DNA from: Diphasiastrum complanatum
Lineage: Eukaryota > Streptophyta > Lycopodiopsida > Lycopodiales > Lycopodiaceae
Assembly (NCBI GenBank): GCA_029204225.1
Contig: CM055099.1
Span: forward strand, 66,803,852-66,867,851
Length of the DNA: 64,000 nucleotides
Direction: 5' to 3'
Positions 54,505 through 64,000 of the stretch are shown here, piece by piece. The notes under the pieces were generated by a model, which saw only the letters and a list, made by a program, of their open reading frames with translations, was not told the origin of the DNA and made no database searches. The position numbers and the translations under genes were made by a program. The number at the start of each line of letters is the position of its first letter. Position 1 is the first letter of the stretch.

Positions 54505-55390
54505 TGTAAATAATCTCTTTAATAGATTTAATACAACACCAAGTCATTGGAAACTAAACCTACCTAACTTGAAATGAGGAAGGCATGCCATGATCTATTT
54601 TGTTTGCATATACTTGCAAAACATAGACGTGACCCTTCTAACAAGCACCTTTTCAGAGCAAAATTTTACAAGCTACAACCAATGCCAAAGATATGAAACC
54701 CCTAGAATCTCAAGTCTCTCAATTTACAGATAACTGTAAATTTGGTACGTGAGAACACTTTGTGCCGCTGCATGCACCAGCTTTTACCAGCCACATTTAC
54801 ATGGAAAAGCTTGTGTGTGGCACTTTGTGGCAACAGAAATAGAACAAAAAGAAACTTCATATTGACAATCTTTGAAGTTTTGAAGTCTAGATTAATGATT
54901 CCATTTTTCTTTGCTTAAATGGGTCGCATTCTGCAATTTCTAATCTCTACTCTTCATTTTGATTTCCTAAAAGCACACATGTCCTCCATGGAAAGCACCT
55001 CTTTAATCACCTTCCTTCTTAATCAAAGGAGATACCTAATCTTCGTGAGTGCAAATGTGTCCTTGCTTGGTGAGATTGGTACCCCTAGAGCAAAGTCGGT
55101 GTCTTTTTATATAAGGCCAGCTAATACCCATCTTAAAGTTCTTTGGAAGGAGAAACTTTCACGTTATCATTTAAAAAGTAAAAAATAAAAAAACTACATC
55201 ATCAATTCTTTTTAGTAATGACATGGCATTTTTTAGTCTGTCTATCTCACTATCTCACTATGTCTATGTCTCTCTCACCGTTTACGTACGTCTGCCCATT
55301 CGGGTGTGCCTTTTGCCACGTGACCCTTTGCCATAATCATGCCTACTCTTTCTCTCTCTATCATGCATTGTCTTTGACTCCCTGCGATCA
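54505..55390 (+). repeat. 880-bp direct repeat, copy 2
   Basis: Partner of 53218-54084. It starts TGTAAATAATCTC and ends near CTCCCTGCGATCA. Confidence 0.82.
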
Positions 55391-55542
55391 AAGTCGCTTA
55401 TGGGCACCTCATCCTCTGTAACACCCTTGCCAATGAGAGCTTGGAAAGCGGGTGTGGGGCCAGAAGTGCGGCCCGGGATGCATTTTGGAGGGGACGCAAT
55501 GGGCGTAGGTGGTTGGCATGCATCGTGGCTCTCTAATTCTAC

Positions 55543-56370
55543 CTAAATATCTCTTATATCTTCATGATTAATAAGTTGATCTTCAAAAGCTAATGGCGAT
55601 GGTGACGACGAGTGAGATCGTGAAAGTGTGTCATGTGTCGTCGAACCATCTGACGATGATGCATCACACTCAACGTCATCATTAGCTTGTGAAGCTTGCA
55701 CATGATCATCCTCCGAAATTGTGTCATTGAATCTGTCAACACGATCTTGTTCATGAGGTGCATTAGTTGGCAGCACATGTCCTCCACGACATCTCTATCT
55801 TCAAAAATTCTCTTACTTCGAGGAGCAACTTGAATCACATACCACCATCTAGGATCTGAATGATCGGGATAAAAGACCACCTGCAATTGATCGATGTTAC
55901 CATAAATGTTGACTCGTAGTTAGTATCCATAGCTATGTTATAGTTGCTTGCGTATTACTATACACAGTATACATTTTTTGCAGTACACTGAGAATCGATT
56001 GATTTACAACAAAAGAGCATAGACATTTTGAAGACATAGAAGAAATGTACTTGCCCACATTGTTGCGGAAAAACAAATGTATTGCTTTGATCTATCCAAA
56101 GCTTGGTGGAGTCGATGGCAAAATAACCACTCTCATCCTTCCTGACGGTTGCATTGGGAACATTGCAAATAACTTTGAACCATTTGACATCACATATGAA
56201 AAAGTTGAATTGCCTAAATCCAACTTCGAGGATGTCATTGATTGTCCCACAATAATCAAGCTGAGAAGAGAGTAAATTGGTGTCCGCCATGCTTGCTCGA
56301 CTCTCTTGGGTAAAATTTGCCATGACTCCACAATCGTACGTGTTTCTATTTTTGTCACTGCGCTCCATAT
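55543..56370 (-). pseudogene. CACTA transposase DUF4216 region
   Basis: Minus-strand block NTYDCGVMANFTQESRASMA, YCGTINDILEVGFRQFNFFI, CDVKWFKVI, then LWIDQSNTFVFPQQCGQV. After a probable intron comes VVFYPDHSDPRWWYVIQVAP. This is the DUF4216 pattern (GV-YGxLxxIIEL-FKCDW-PFxxASQxxQVFY). An acidic Ser/Asp-rich tail follows to 55543. Confidence 0.78.
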
Positions 56371-56473
56371 GAAAGTGTCGTCCATGCGTCCACAGTGCAT
56401 TGGATTTTTTGTACTGAAAGAAATGGAACTAAATGTGTTAGGGATACAACAAACATGTACAAAATTGCACGTA

Positions 56474-57690
56474 TTAATAAACATGTGAATGTTGATCGTC
56501 ATAGCTTACATGTAAATCGCACCCCCTTGCATATTTTCGCTCTCTCTTTGTTACTTCTTGGTTGTTTGCCGAGGCTTCTCTAAGTGCATCACGCAACAAA
56601 TCAAGCATCATGTCCTTGGGTAGAAGGGCGAGGTCCGGTGGGTATGGTTGTCTTCTATGCCCTCTCTTGAAAGTGGCTCGAGCGGTTTGTCTACGAGCCT
56701 TGGCCTCTTCATATAGCAAAATCCACTTTTGCATTTCCTTGCTATTAAGAATGCAAAACTTATTTACCTTCTCCCTGAAGGACTCACTCATTTTCATGAT
56801 CACTCCTTTTCCTTGAGAAACCTCCCCGACAACACGCTTATCATCCTTCTTATCCCAAAGAAGAGGAATAGAAGGATTACTATGAGCAAGGAACTCTGTG
56901 ATGTAAACCACGGACTCTTGAACTAGACATCCTTCCGCCATGCTACCCTCAGGCCTTGCTCTTTGTCTTACAAAGCCCTTCAATGTTTTCATGAATCGTT
57001 CCAAGAAAAACATCCAACGGCTATGGACAGTGCCTGAATTAAAAAAAATGAATCAATGTTAGTGAGGGAACATGGGAATTACCACAATAGAAATAGTCTA
57101 GGATGGACTAAGAATAGGTAATTGACGCAAGTATATGATGTACCTGCAATGGCCACCTCATCTATTAAATGCACAATGAGATGCATTTGAATGGTGAGAA
57201 TGGATGTGGGAAAGTGCTTCTTGATCAAACACGCTACCGCGATGGAGCTTTGTCTTGCTGCCTCAATGGATGCCAATGGTATCTCTTTGGATGAAATGTA
57301 TCTTCATAGGAAAGAGAAACAATAATGACATACGTGTTAGTAAGATCATCATCTTGAATCACCCCAAGAAAAAATGATGTGAATCGCAAGCGCATTCACC
57401 GTACCTCACCAAACCACTGATTTTGTAGATTGCACTCCTTATCTCCTCTGTCAAGAACCCTCTCAACACCAAGGAAAGCACAAACTACATGCACAAAAAC
57501 AATTTGGTCATGATCATTGAGATACATATATGCGCAATGAGATCATCACGAAATCACAAGACATGCTATTAAATGTAATCAACAATGTTGAGGTGGAAAA
57601 AATGTCAAAAAACATGCCACGCCAACCTGTAAAAATTTATGCCAGTCATGAGACTTTAGTCCACTTAGCTTGTTGTCCCTTGTGAAGGCA
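56474..57690 (-). pseudogene. CACTA transposase DUF4218 region
   Basis: Blocks separated by probable introns: KLSGLKSHDWHKFLQ (57670-57630), LSLVLRGFLTEEIRSAIYKI (about 57480-57410), EAARQSSIAVACLIKKHFPT with QMHLIVHLIDEVAIAGT (57276-57150), and RWMFFLERFMKTLKGFVRQR plus ARPEGSMAEGCLVQESVVYI (57013 on). The last runs open to 56474 as a 179-residue frame with a basic C-terminal tail. RWM-ERFM-LK and ARPEGS-AEG are signatures of DUF4218. The second copy at 62.6-63.7 kb has the same blocks. Confidence 0.82.
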
Positions 57691-57704
57691 CCCTTTAGAC
57701 ATCA

Positions 57705-58460
57705 CATGTGTCCTGTCGTAGTTCCCCAAACAACTCTGTGACACTCACATTCGACCACCCGTACTTAGTTTGCAAGTTCAATAGTAGAAAACAAGCTCGC
57801 AACTTTGACATTTGTGCACCCTCGTACAAAGGAGTGGATGCCAAGCCACACATCATCTTTCTTGCCTTGTCAATGTGGCCTCGAGTGGGTTTGTGAAGAA
57901 TGCATCCATCATGTCATCCATGTCCCCCTCGTGATTATGTGATGTGAATGGACATCCTCATGTGCTGTGTCTCCTCGGGACATATCTTTGTGCAAGTCCA
58001 CGGGTGATGTATGAGAGGAAAGTGGTGGCTCTCGTGCCAGATTGCATGACAACATCTGGTTGAATTATCTGATAGTCATGTGAGTGTGAGTCATCGTCCT
58101 ACACAATACAAGTGCAACAACAATAAGGAATAACAGAATATTCCTCCAATAAAAAAGGGCGCCAAACAAATACATGGAAAAGGAACGTGCAATCATGTAT
58201 TTTAGCAATATAAAGAGGTTTGCAAAGTAGAACTCACCAAAGAACCGCTCTCCATCCGCACAAATAACGACTCCCTCTCAATCTGACCATACATGCGAAC
58301 ATGTGATATAGTGGTATGTCGCTCTCGTCGTAGTGCATATTTACATTATGCACATGGGCATGGTATTCTCTGGTGTAACCAGGCCTCTAATCCTATATGT
58401 GATGGTCCTGCCTCATCATCTGAAGATGACGAACGTGAACTCACCATTTGCATCGGTGTA
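57705..58460 (-). pseudogene. CACTA transposase N-terminal part (TAD and TNP2 start)
   Basis: The reading from MQMVSSRSSSSDDEAGPSHI leads to a CPCA-stop-C motif, the zinc-binding start of the transposase-associated domain, and TTISHVRMYGQIERE. After a gap comes DDMMDAFF, then PLYEGAQMSKLRACFLLLNL and YGWSNVSVTELFGELRQ, the conserved beginning of TNP2. It then jumps directly to the DUF4218 start (LSGLKSHDWHKF). The several hundred residues of the TNP2 core are therefore deleted. In-frame stops are present. Confidence 0.72.
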
Positions 58461-58470
58461 CCTTGACAGT

Positions 58471-59059
58471 TGACAATGGATGGAAGACAAAATTAGAAAT
58501 GATTAGCAATACATAAAACAAACTAGATAAATGCATTGAGATGAACAAAAGACATGTATGTAATAGCTAAATTTAAGTCTAGTGCAACTAGTCTCTCGAA
58601 ATGGGCAATACAATTGCAAGATCGGATTACACCTAGATATGCGAAGCATGCCTATGTGCATCATTACACGGCTAGCCTCGCTCTTCAGTTCTCGCCAATT
58701 TCTTTACTATATTGTATTGTTGGCTTCTCCAATTTTCGGAAATCGATCCGGACCAGGTTTCTATAAGAACCGTCGGTTCCTATATCTGGTTTCCAATATA
58801 AACTATTTTTATGAAAATTCATAAATCATTTCAAAAATGATTATTGCTAAAATAGTCATTTGCTAAAAGCCATTAATGAATGTTAAAGTTTGTACGGTGA
58901 ATTGGCTCAAAGGGACCCAACGGTTCTCAACGGCCGGTTCTTACAAAGGACATATCTACCGGTTCTATACATAAGCCGATTTAGGGTAAAAAGTGCACTC
59001 ATCGGTCAGGTCTTAATTAGAAGCGGGTTGATAAGCAGATTGAGAATCGACTTTTGCGT
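58471..59059. repeat. Spacer with GGTTC-rich inverted motifs, possible MITE
   Basis: Around 58742-58775 (TATAAGAACCGTCGGTTCC) and 58910-58965 (CGGTTCTCAACGGCCGGTTC, TACCGGTTCTATA) there are inverted, GAACCG-rich segments about 170 bp apart. They resemble the hairpins at 18.5-18.7 kb. No genes were recognised. Confidence 0.4.
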
Positions 59060-61073
59060 AGATTCCTCGTGATCTCAAGTGTGTTTTCATCAACTACACT
59101 ACTTCAGATCAAGCCTACAAGTTGTTTGATCCCATCGAGTCAAAGATATTCACTAGTCTGGATGTCATCTTCATCGAAGTTCAGTTTCAAGACTTCAAAG
59201 GAAAGAGCAGTCCCCATGTATCTGACCTATCAGATTCTCCTGACGCTTTGAACTTTCCAGTTCCTCAGTCGACTATTCCTATTGAAGGTCCAAGCTCCTC
59301 TACTCTTGACGAACAACAAATCAACAACAGATCAAAAGATGATGATGTTGCAAATCAGCAACTACAGTATGATGGAAATAATCAACTTCCTGTATTACCC
59401 AGAAGATCTTCAAGGACCAGCAGACCACCTAACCGGTATATCGACGAGTCTGCAACTTATCTTGTTCAGGTTCTGACGTCTGTCCTCTACGTCTGTCCAA
59501 GTGGCACTGAGTCAGCTTGATTCAGATCTTTGCAAAGAAGCTATGAATAAAGAACATTCATCTCTTATCAAGAATCAAACGTGGACAATTGTTGAACTAC
59601 CTGCTAGTAGAAACATAGTTGATTGCAAATGGATCTTCAAAGTCAAGTACAATGCAGATGGAAGCATGAACAGAAGAAAGGCACCGCTTGTAGCCAAAGG
59701 ATTTTCTCAGGTATACAACATCGATTACACTGAGACCTCCAGTCCAGTAGTCAAGCATTCTTCTATTCGACTTTTGCTGCCATTTGCCGCTGCAACAGAT
59801 TTGGAAATATATCAAATGGATGTACAAACAACATATGTCAATGGAGCTATCGAAGAAGACATTTACATGGTGCAACCCAAAGGTTAAAAGATCGAGATTA
59901 AACATAATTATGTGTGTAAACTCCATAAGACACTTAATGGCTTGAAGCAATCTACTCGAGCATGGTTTCAAAGGATCAATACTTTCCTTATTGATCATGG
60001 CTATACACCTAGCTCTTCAGATTCAAACATTTACTTCAAAGTAGTGCAACAGTCTTTTATCATTATCACTCTGTACATGGATGATACATTGCTTTTCAGC
60101 AACAGTACCGATTTGATAAAAGAAGCCAAGACAATGCTATCTTCTAAATTTGACATGACCGATCTGGGTGAAGCTCATTTTTGCCTTGGTATACAAATCC
60201 ACAGAGACAGAAAATAGAAGTTGGTCTGCATTACACAACAGAGGTACATCTAAAAATGTCAGAGTCAGGTATAATCTGATGAATTGCAAGTTAGCTCTCT
60301 CACCAATGGAACCAAGACTCAAATTGTCAAAGCACCGGTGTTTCTCCAAACAATTCATGAGAAGCAGCATATTCGTGAGTATCCTTACCATTCTATTATA
60401 AAAATCTCTTATGCATGCCATGATCTATACCAGGCCAAACATAGCTTTTGCAGTCAGCTCTCTCAGTTAATATATACCTAATCCTGGTATAACACATTGG
60501 AAGGCTCTTATCAGAGTCATGAGACATCTTCGAGCTACTATTGATTTTTGCATTTGTTATGGAGCAATCAGCAACGCCAAACTCAATTTATTTAGTGGTT
60601 GCACAGATGCAAGTTGGGCAGGAGATGTAGAATCTACTTCCGGATTTACATTCTCCCTCAACAATGGTCCAATTTCCTGGAACAATCGCAAGCAATATTC
60701 AATAGCTCTATCTTCCACTGAATCAGAGTATATTGTAGCCTTTCAAGCTACAAAGAAAGCAATTTGGTTGAGGAACTTACTCTCAGATATCGGTCTGAAT
60801 CAATATGCTCCGACAACATTATTTTGTGATAATCAAAGTGCCATCGCTTTATCAGCCAACTCTAGATTTCATTCCGAGAGTAAGCACATTGAACTGAAGT
60901 ATCATTTTGTCAGAAGCAAAGTTCTCAACGAAGAGGTCAAATTGCAGTATTGTAGAATGCAAGATATGACAGTAGATGTTTTTACTAAACCATTAAGTTT
61001 GGAGTCACACATAACATTTTGTGTAGAACTAAGTTTGAAGGTCAAGCATTCAAGGATTCAGATTAAGGGGGAG
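59060..61073 (+). pseudogene. Copia pol (linker, RT, RNase H), family I
   Basis: 5'-truncated pol. It begins with the linker (YKLFDPIESKIFTSLDVIF, RRSSRTSRPPNRY). RT follows from 59501 (HSSLIKNQTWTIVELP, VDCKWIFKVKYNADGS, VVKHSSIRLLLPFAAATDL, MDVQTTYVNGAIEEDIYMVQ), then after a stop KLHKTLNGLKQSTRAWFQR and the active site TLYMDDTLLF, FDMTDLGEAHFCLGIQIH. The pre-RNase H part is broken. RNase H (60519-61070) has TDASWAGD, ALSSTESEY, FCDNQSAIAL and FHSESKHIELKYHFVR. Stops near 59887 and 60217 and frameshifts around 60220-60500 disable it. Confidence 0.87.
61061..61073 (+). other. Polypurine tract of family I copia
   Basis: GATTAAGGGGGAG immediately precedes the LTR start TGTTGGATTATTC. Confidence 0.8.
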
Positions 61074-61630
61074 TGTTGGATTATTCTCCTTCTTACCAAT
61101 TGACTAATCGGTTTTAATCTTCATCCATCGTTTATCCAGTTCTGTGGATTTTCTCGTGTTTTCATACAATTTGCAGAATTCCAAGTGTTTTTACACAGTC
61201 TACAAAATTACACGGAGTTTACAACAGTTTTGTCTTTTTCACCTGTTAGGAACTCCAATGAAAAAATACAGTGTCTCCTTTTTTGCATTTTTTGCCTAAC
61301 AAAAATCTCGTGTAAAATCATAGTGTCGCATTTTTCGCTGTTTTTAAAGAGCCTCAAATGTTAAGGAAATGACTCTGGCAAAGTGTGGGACAACTCTAAA
61401 TGAGATTTAAGGGCACCTTCTCGTTTTTCGTATTTTTTGCGAGAAATCCGATAGTGTCGCCTGTGGCTATTTTAGTTCATTTCTGTAGAGCTACAGTTTT
61501 GGTTCATTTATGTAGACAGAACATTTACGGCCAATTTCACTGCTTATCAGCAATCAATGACAAGGAACCAGATGGATGCCAACGGATTACCAGCCAACTA
61601 GTGATCGAATTTGACGACCTAATTTCTTAG

Positions 61631-61639
61631 TATAAATAG
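61631..61639 (+). promoter_or_regulatory. LTR TATA box (family I)
   Basis: TATAAATAG about 560 bp into the LTR, the expected U3/R border. The (TC)n tract would fall in the early transcript. Confidence 0.6.
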
Positions 61640-61705
61640 CTGTTCATATTCATACAATTTTATTATCATCAGAAGTTGAAGTTATGATCAAGCATTTGAA
61701 TAGTT

Positions 61706-61707
<2 letters not shown>

Positions 61708-61750
<43 letters not shown>
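61708..61750 (+). repeat. (TC)n microsatellite in LTR
   Basis: About 21 uninterrupted TC dinucleotides shortly downstream of the LTR TATA box. The minus-strand relative at 50.4 kb lacks it because it is truncated there. Confidence 0.92.
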
Positions 61751-61753
<3 letters not shown>

Positions 61754-62315
61754 CCTGTGAGCTTGAACACTCCTGAGTATTCTAGCTCACTTCCTAGAGT
61801 TGTTTTTGAGATTGCTATTGCGCCACTGCTTATCAGCATTGTGCTTAATTCAGACTTTCATTTTAACCGCTCAGAGGTAGCATAGAGTACGCGGTTTTGA
61901 TCTGCAACTTATTATACTCATTTACTTCTGTTTCGTTTTGAATCACTACTATCCTTTATTGCGTTCAGCTTCATCTTAGAATGTATGCGTTTTCTATAGT
62001 TCTTCACGACTAATTCGCGAACAATTCGCGACTAATTATTTGTCTGATAATTTTCAATGCTTTATTGTTTGGCTACGTAATCACTGTAGTACTGGCGATT
62101 TTCAAGTTAGTTACTATAAGTTCAAAGGTGATTTCTATCACTATTGTTTTGTTTGAAATTGATAGGCGTAGTCATGCATTGGAAAGATAAAGATAGTTTA
62201 TTCCGCTAGGCACGAAAAGTTTTTTTTTCTAGACACTTGAATTATTTTCATTTGTTTCTTTTCGAGTTCGTTTCTTTTCGAGCTAGACCTATCTTCTGCA
62301 TACCACTTTTTGACA

Positions 62316-62462
62316 ACAATGTCTATCTTGTGTACATAGGAGTTTGTTTACAGTTACATACAACTAGTAATTCCTGGCATTTACATGATATACTACAATG
62401 GCTAGAACTATTCTTTGACATATATATATATATTTTTATAGTGATTGATAGTATCCATTTGT
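62316..62462. other. Short spacer between LTR and CACTA remnant
   Basis: AT-rich, with a TATATATATATATT run near 62421. Nothing else was recognised. Confidence 0.4.
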
Positions 62463-64000
62463 TGGGCAGGCTTTCAAACGGCTGAAAAAAATGCTTGTTT
62501 TTTATGCGAGCCAAATCATGTGGGAAGATACTCTTATAGTCTCAAAAAAGTTGTTTATGAAAATCATCGTAAATACTTACATGAAGGCCATCCATTCAGA
62601 GACACTCATAGAAGTACCTTGGACATTCACTAAGGAGGAGCTTAACCATCTGCGCTCCATTATTCATGACATTAGAACACCAACTAGTTTTGCCCATTCT
62701 CTATGGTCATCATTCACAGTGGATAGAAAGTTGCAAGGTCTCAAATCTCATGATTGGCTAAAGATGATTCAATTCATCTATCCATTGTGAATTCGCAGGT
62801 GCTTGTCAAAAGATATTTGTGAGACTATATACAAACTATCAATCATTGTCAAGTATTTACATGTACTTGGTGCATTTTTTTATTTAGTATTTATTGATTG
62901 GAAATTCAAATAGACATAAAATGGATTGAATATGTTGTAGATGGATGTGTTCAAAAGAAATCCGTGAGCTGGATCTTCGCAAGAGACATGAGGATATGGT
63001 GGAGATTGTGTGCATGTTTGAGAGATATTTTCTGACTTCCATCATGCACTCGCAAGTGCATTTATTGGTGCACTTGGTTGAAGAAGTTTCTATTACTGGT
63101 CTTGTGCACATTAGGTATAAGTGATAAATTTTCTTTTACATGTGTATTTAAACTAAATCAGTTGATACATGAACTCATTAAATAAAACACTTATTTTGAA
63201 CCATTTCTGAGTTTTTAGGTGCATGTTCTTTATGGAAAGATACATGAAAGTCTTAAAAGATTTTGTGCGTTAAAAGGCAAGGCTTGAAGGTAGCATGTCA
63301 GAGGGATGGTTAGTACATGGATCTCTCTTTTATGTTATTGAAATTTTGCACCAATTACATCCATTAGCTCTACTATTGTGGCGTGATGAGGAAGCCAAAG
63401 AGGTAACTAGTGAAAAACCTCAAGGGATGAGAAAGGTCCATAGGTTGACACCCTTCCAACAAGAAAATTTTTTTACATTCATGCTTTATAATTGTGGAGT
63501 TATAAATAAATGGTTAGACCTATACAAAGAAGAGAAAAAAGAGAGGGCCTTGTCTAGAAAGAGCCAACAATAGAATAGAGGTAGACACATGGCCACAAGT
63601 TCACATGATGTCAAGCCATCGCCCAAGCAATACACTATAGAGTGGATGCATGACACACTAAAAAAAGCAACAAAAGAGAGACAAAAAATATCAAACGCAA
63701 AATGGGACTTTGCAAGAGGATGTGAATGAAAGCTATTATTCTTTAGATACTTTATTGTTAGAACATAACAATATTTGTTTAATCATTTTGAAACACCATG
63801 TACACACACGATTGTGGTGTAAGAGCATCTTTTCAACAAAAAAGTCAAAGCAGTGCACGAGATCGGAATCCCATCTCAGGAGACATAGAATACATAGGAA
63901 CTATACAAAATATTTATGATGTGTCATTTGGTGAAAGTGGACATTATTTTTTATTTGATGTGAAATAGTTCAAGGTAGTTTGTAGAGGGCCAAATGCAAC
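62463..64000 (+). pseudogene. CACTA transposase remnant (TNP2 piece, DUF4218, DUF4216), plus strand
   Basis: A second CACTA transposase relic, running off the right edge. It begins with the late TNP2 zinc-like block ACFLCEPNHVGRYSYSLKKV followed by NHRKYLHEGHPFRD. A shifted frame follows with the DUF4218 lead-in (TSFAHSLWSSFTVDRKLQGL, KSHDWLKMIQF). Exon-like blocks come next: YFLTSIMHSQVHLLVHLVEE (about 63024-63083) and CMFFMERYMKVLKDFVR (from 63222, then a stop), KARLEGSMSEGWLVHGSLFY. The frame stays open to 63570. At 63800-64000 DUF4216 appears (HDCGVRASFQQ, YIGTIQNIYDVSFGESGHYF), with a W-to-stop change in DVK-stop-FKVV. Confidence 0.8.

Larger units (their letters stand above)
55543..58460 (-). 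mobile_element. CACTA (En/Spm) transposon remnant with TNP2-like transposase
   Basis: Minus-strand reading order: transposase-associated zinc domain (58345-58260), TNP2 N-terminus (57870-57705), then after an internal deletion the DUF4218 region in several exon-like blocks (57690-56500), then DUF4216 (56370-55800). The central TNP2 catalytic part is missing. Terminal CACTA inverted repeats were not found, so the element ends are unknown. Confidence 0.78.
61074..62315 (+). repeat. 3' LTR of family I copia
   Basis: It starts TGTTGGATTATTC after the polypurine tract and ends ...CTTTTTGACA at 62315. The minus-strand relative at 49819 starts at the matching point next to its primer site. It is about 1242 bp. 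A TATA-like TATAAATAG lies near 61631. A (TC)n tract is at 61708-61750. No 5' LTR is in the window. Confidence 0.78.

Overview
This window is nuclear DNA of a land plant with a large, repeat-rich genome. The evidence is GT-AG introns several kilobases long, Ty1/copia and Ty3/gypsy elements primed by plant tRNAs (iMet-type TGGTATCAGAGC and Asp-type TGGCGCCGTTGCCGG), a chromodomain gypsy integrase, LINE endonucleases, and TNP2/DUF4218/DUF4216 pieces of CACTA transposons. The sequence alone does not say whether it is a fern, gymnosperm or angiosperm. No bacterial-type genes, rRNA, tRNA or CRISPR were seen.

Only one host gene is well supported: the 3' part of a tetratricopeptide-repeat (TPR) gene on the + strand, with exons at 7682-7819, 11672-11734, 19311-19420 and 19922-20054. 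The exons join in one reading frame (444 nt, 147 residues plus stop). Introns of about 3.9, 7.6 and 0.5 kb separate them, and the last one looks like a GC-AG intron. Upstream exons were not found.

Layout. 0-5.5 kb: two related LINE fragments (minus strand) flank an internally deleted chromodomain gypsy element. 6.6-7 kb: a copia sliver. 7.7-20 kb: the TPR gene, whose introns hold a gypsy RT remnant, a copia LTR, a LINE RT piece and a copia gag/protease piece, mostly antisense. 21-28 kb: a head-to-tail array of one copia family (LTR-internal-LTR-internal-LTR), then another LTR and gag fragment. 28-31 kb: a minus-strand gypsy and a minus-strand fragment of a non-autonomous copia family. 31-40.5 kb: a gypsy element with an Asp-tRNA primer site, split inside its RT by a complete copia-like element with 652-bp LTRs, a 5-bp target duplication and about 98% LTR identity; then an inverted gypsy integrase piece. 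41.4-43.9 kb: a satellite-like array with long (TC)n tracts, telomere-like motifs and a recurring stem-loop. 43.9-47.9 kb: a decayed copia pol with 3' LTR. 49-53.2 kb: minus-strand copia gag/LTR pieces, including head-to-head LTRs. 53.2-55.4 kb: a direct repeat of about 880 bp. 55.5-58.5 kb and 62.4-64 kb: two CACTA transposase remnants in opposite orientation, flanking a copia pol with its 1.24-kb LTR.

Two observations stand out. First, the complete element at 35.2-40.2 kb lacks protease, most of integrase and RT. In their place it carries a long open segment of no recognised retroelement domain, which is also present and open in the copy at 30.3-30.9 kb. Second, a 10-bp palindrome (CACACGTGTG) recurs in the predicted 5' leader RNA of two different copia families, which makes it a candidate RNA-dimerisation or transcription-factor site. 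Nearly all transposon reading frames here are broken. None of the elements looks able to move by itself.
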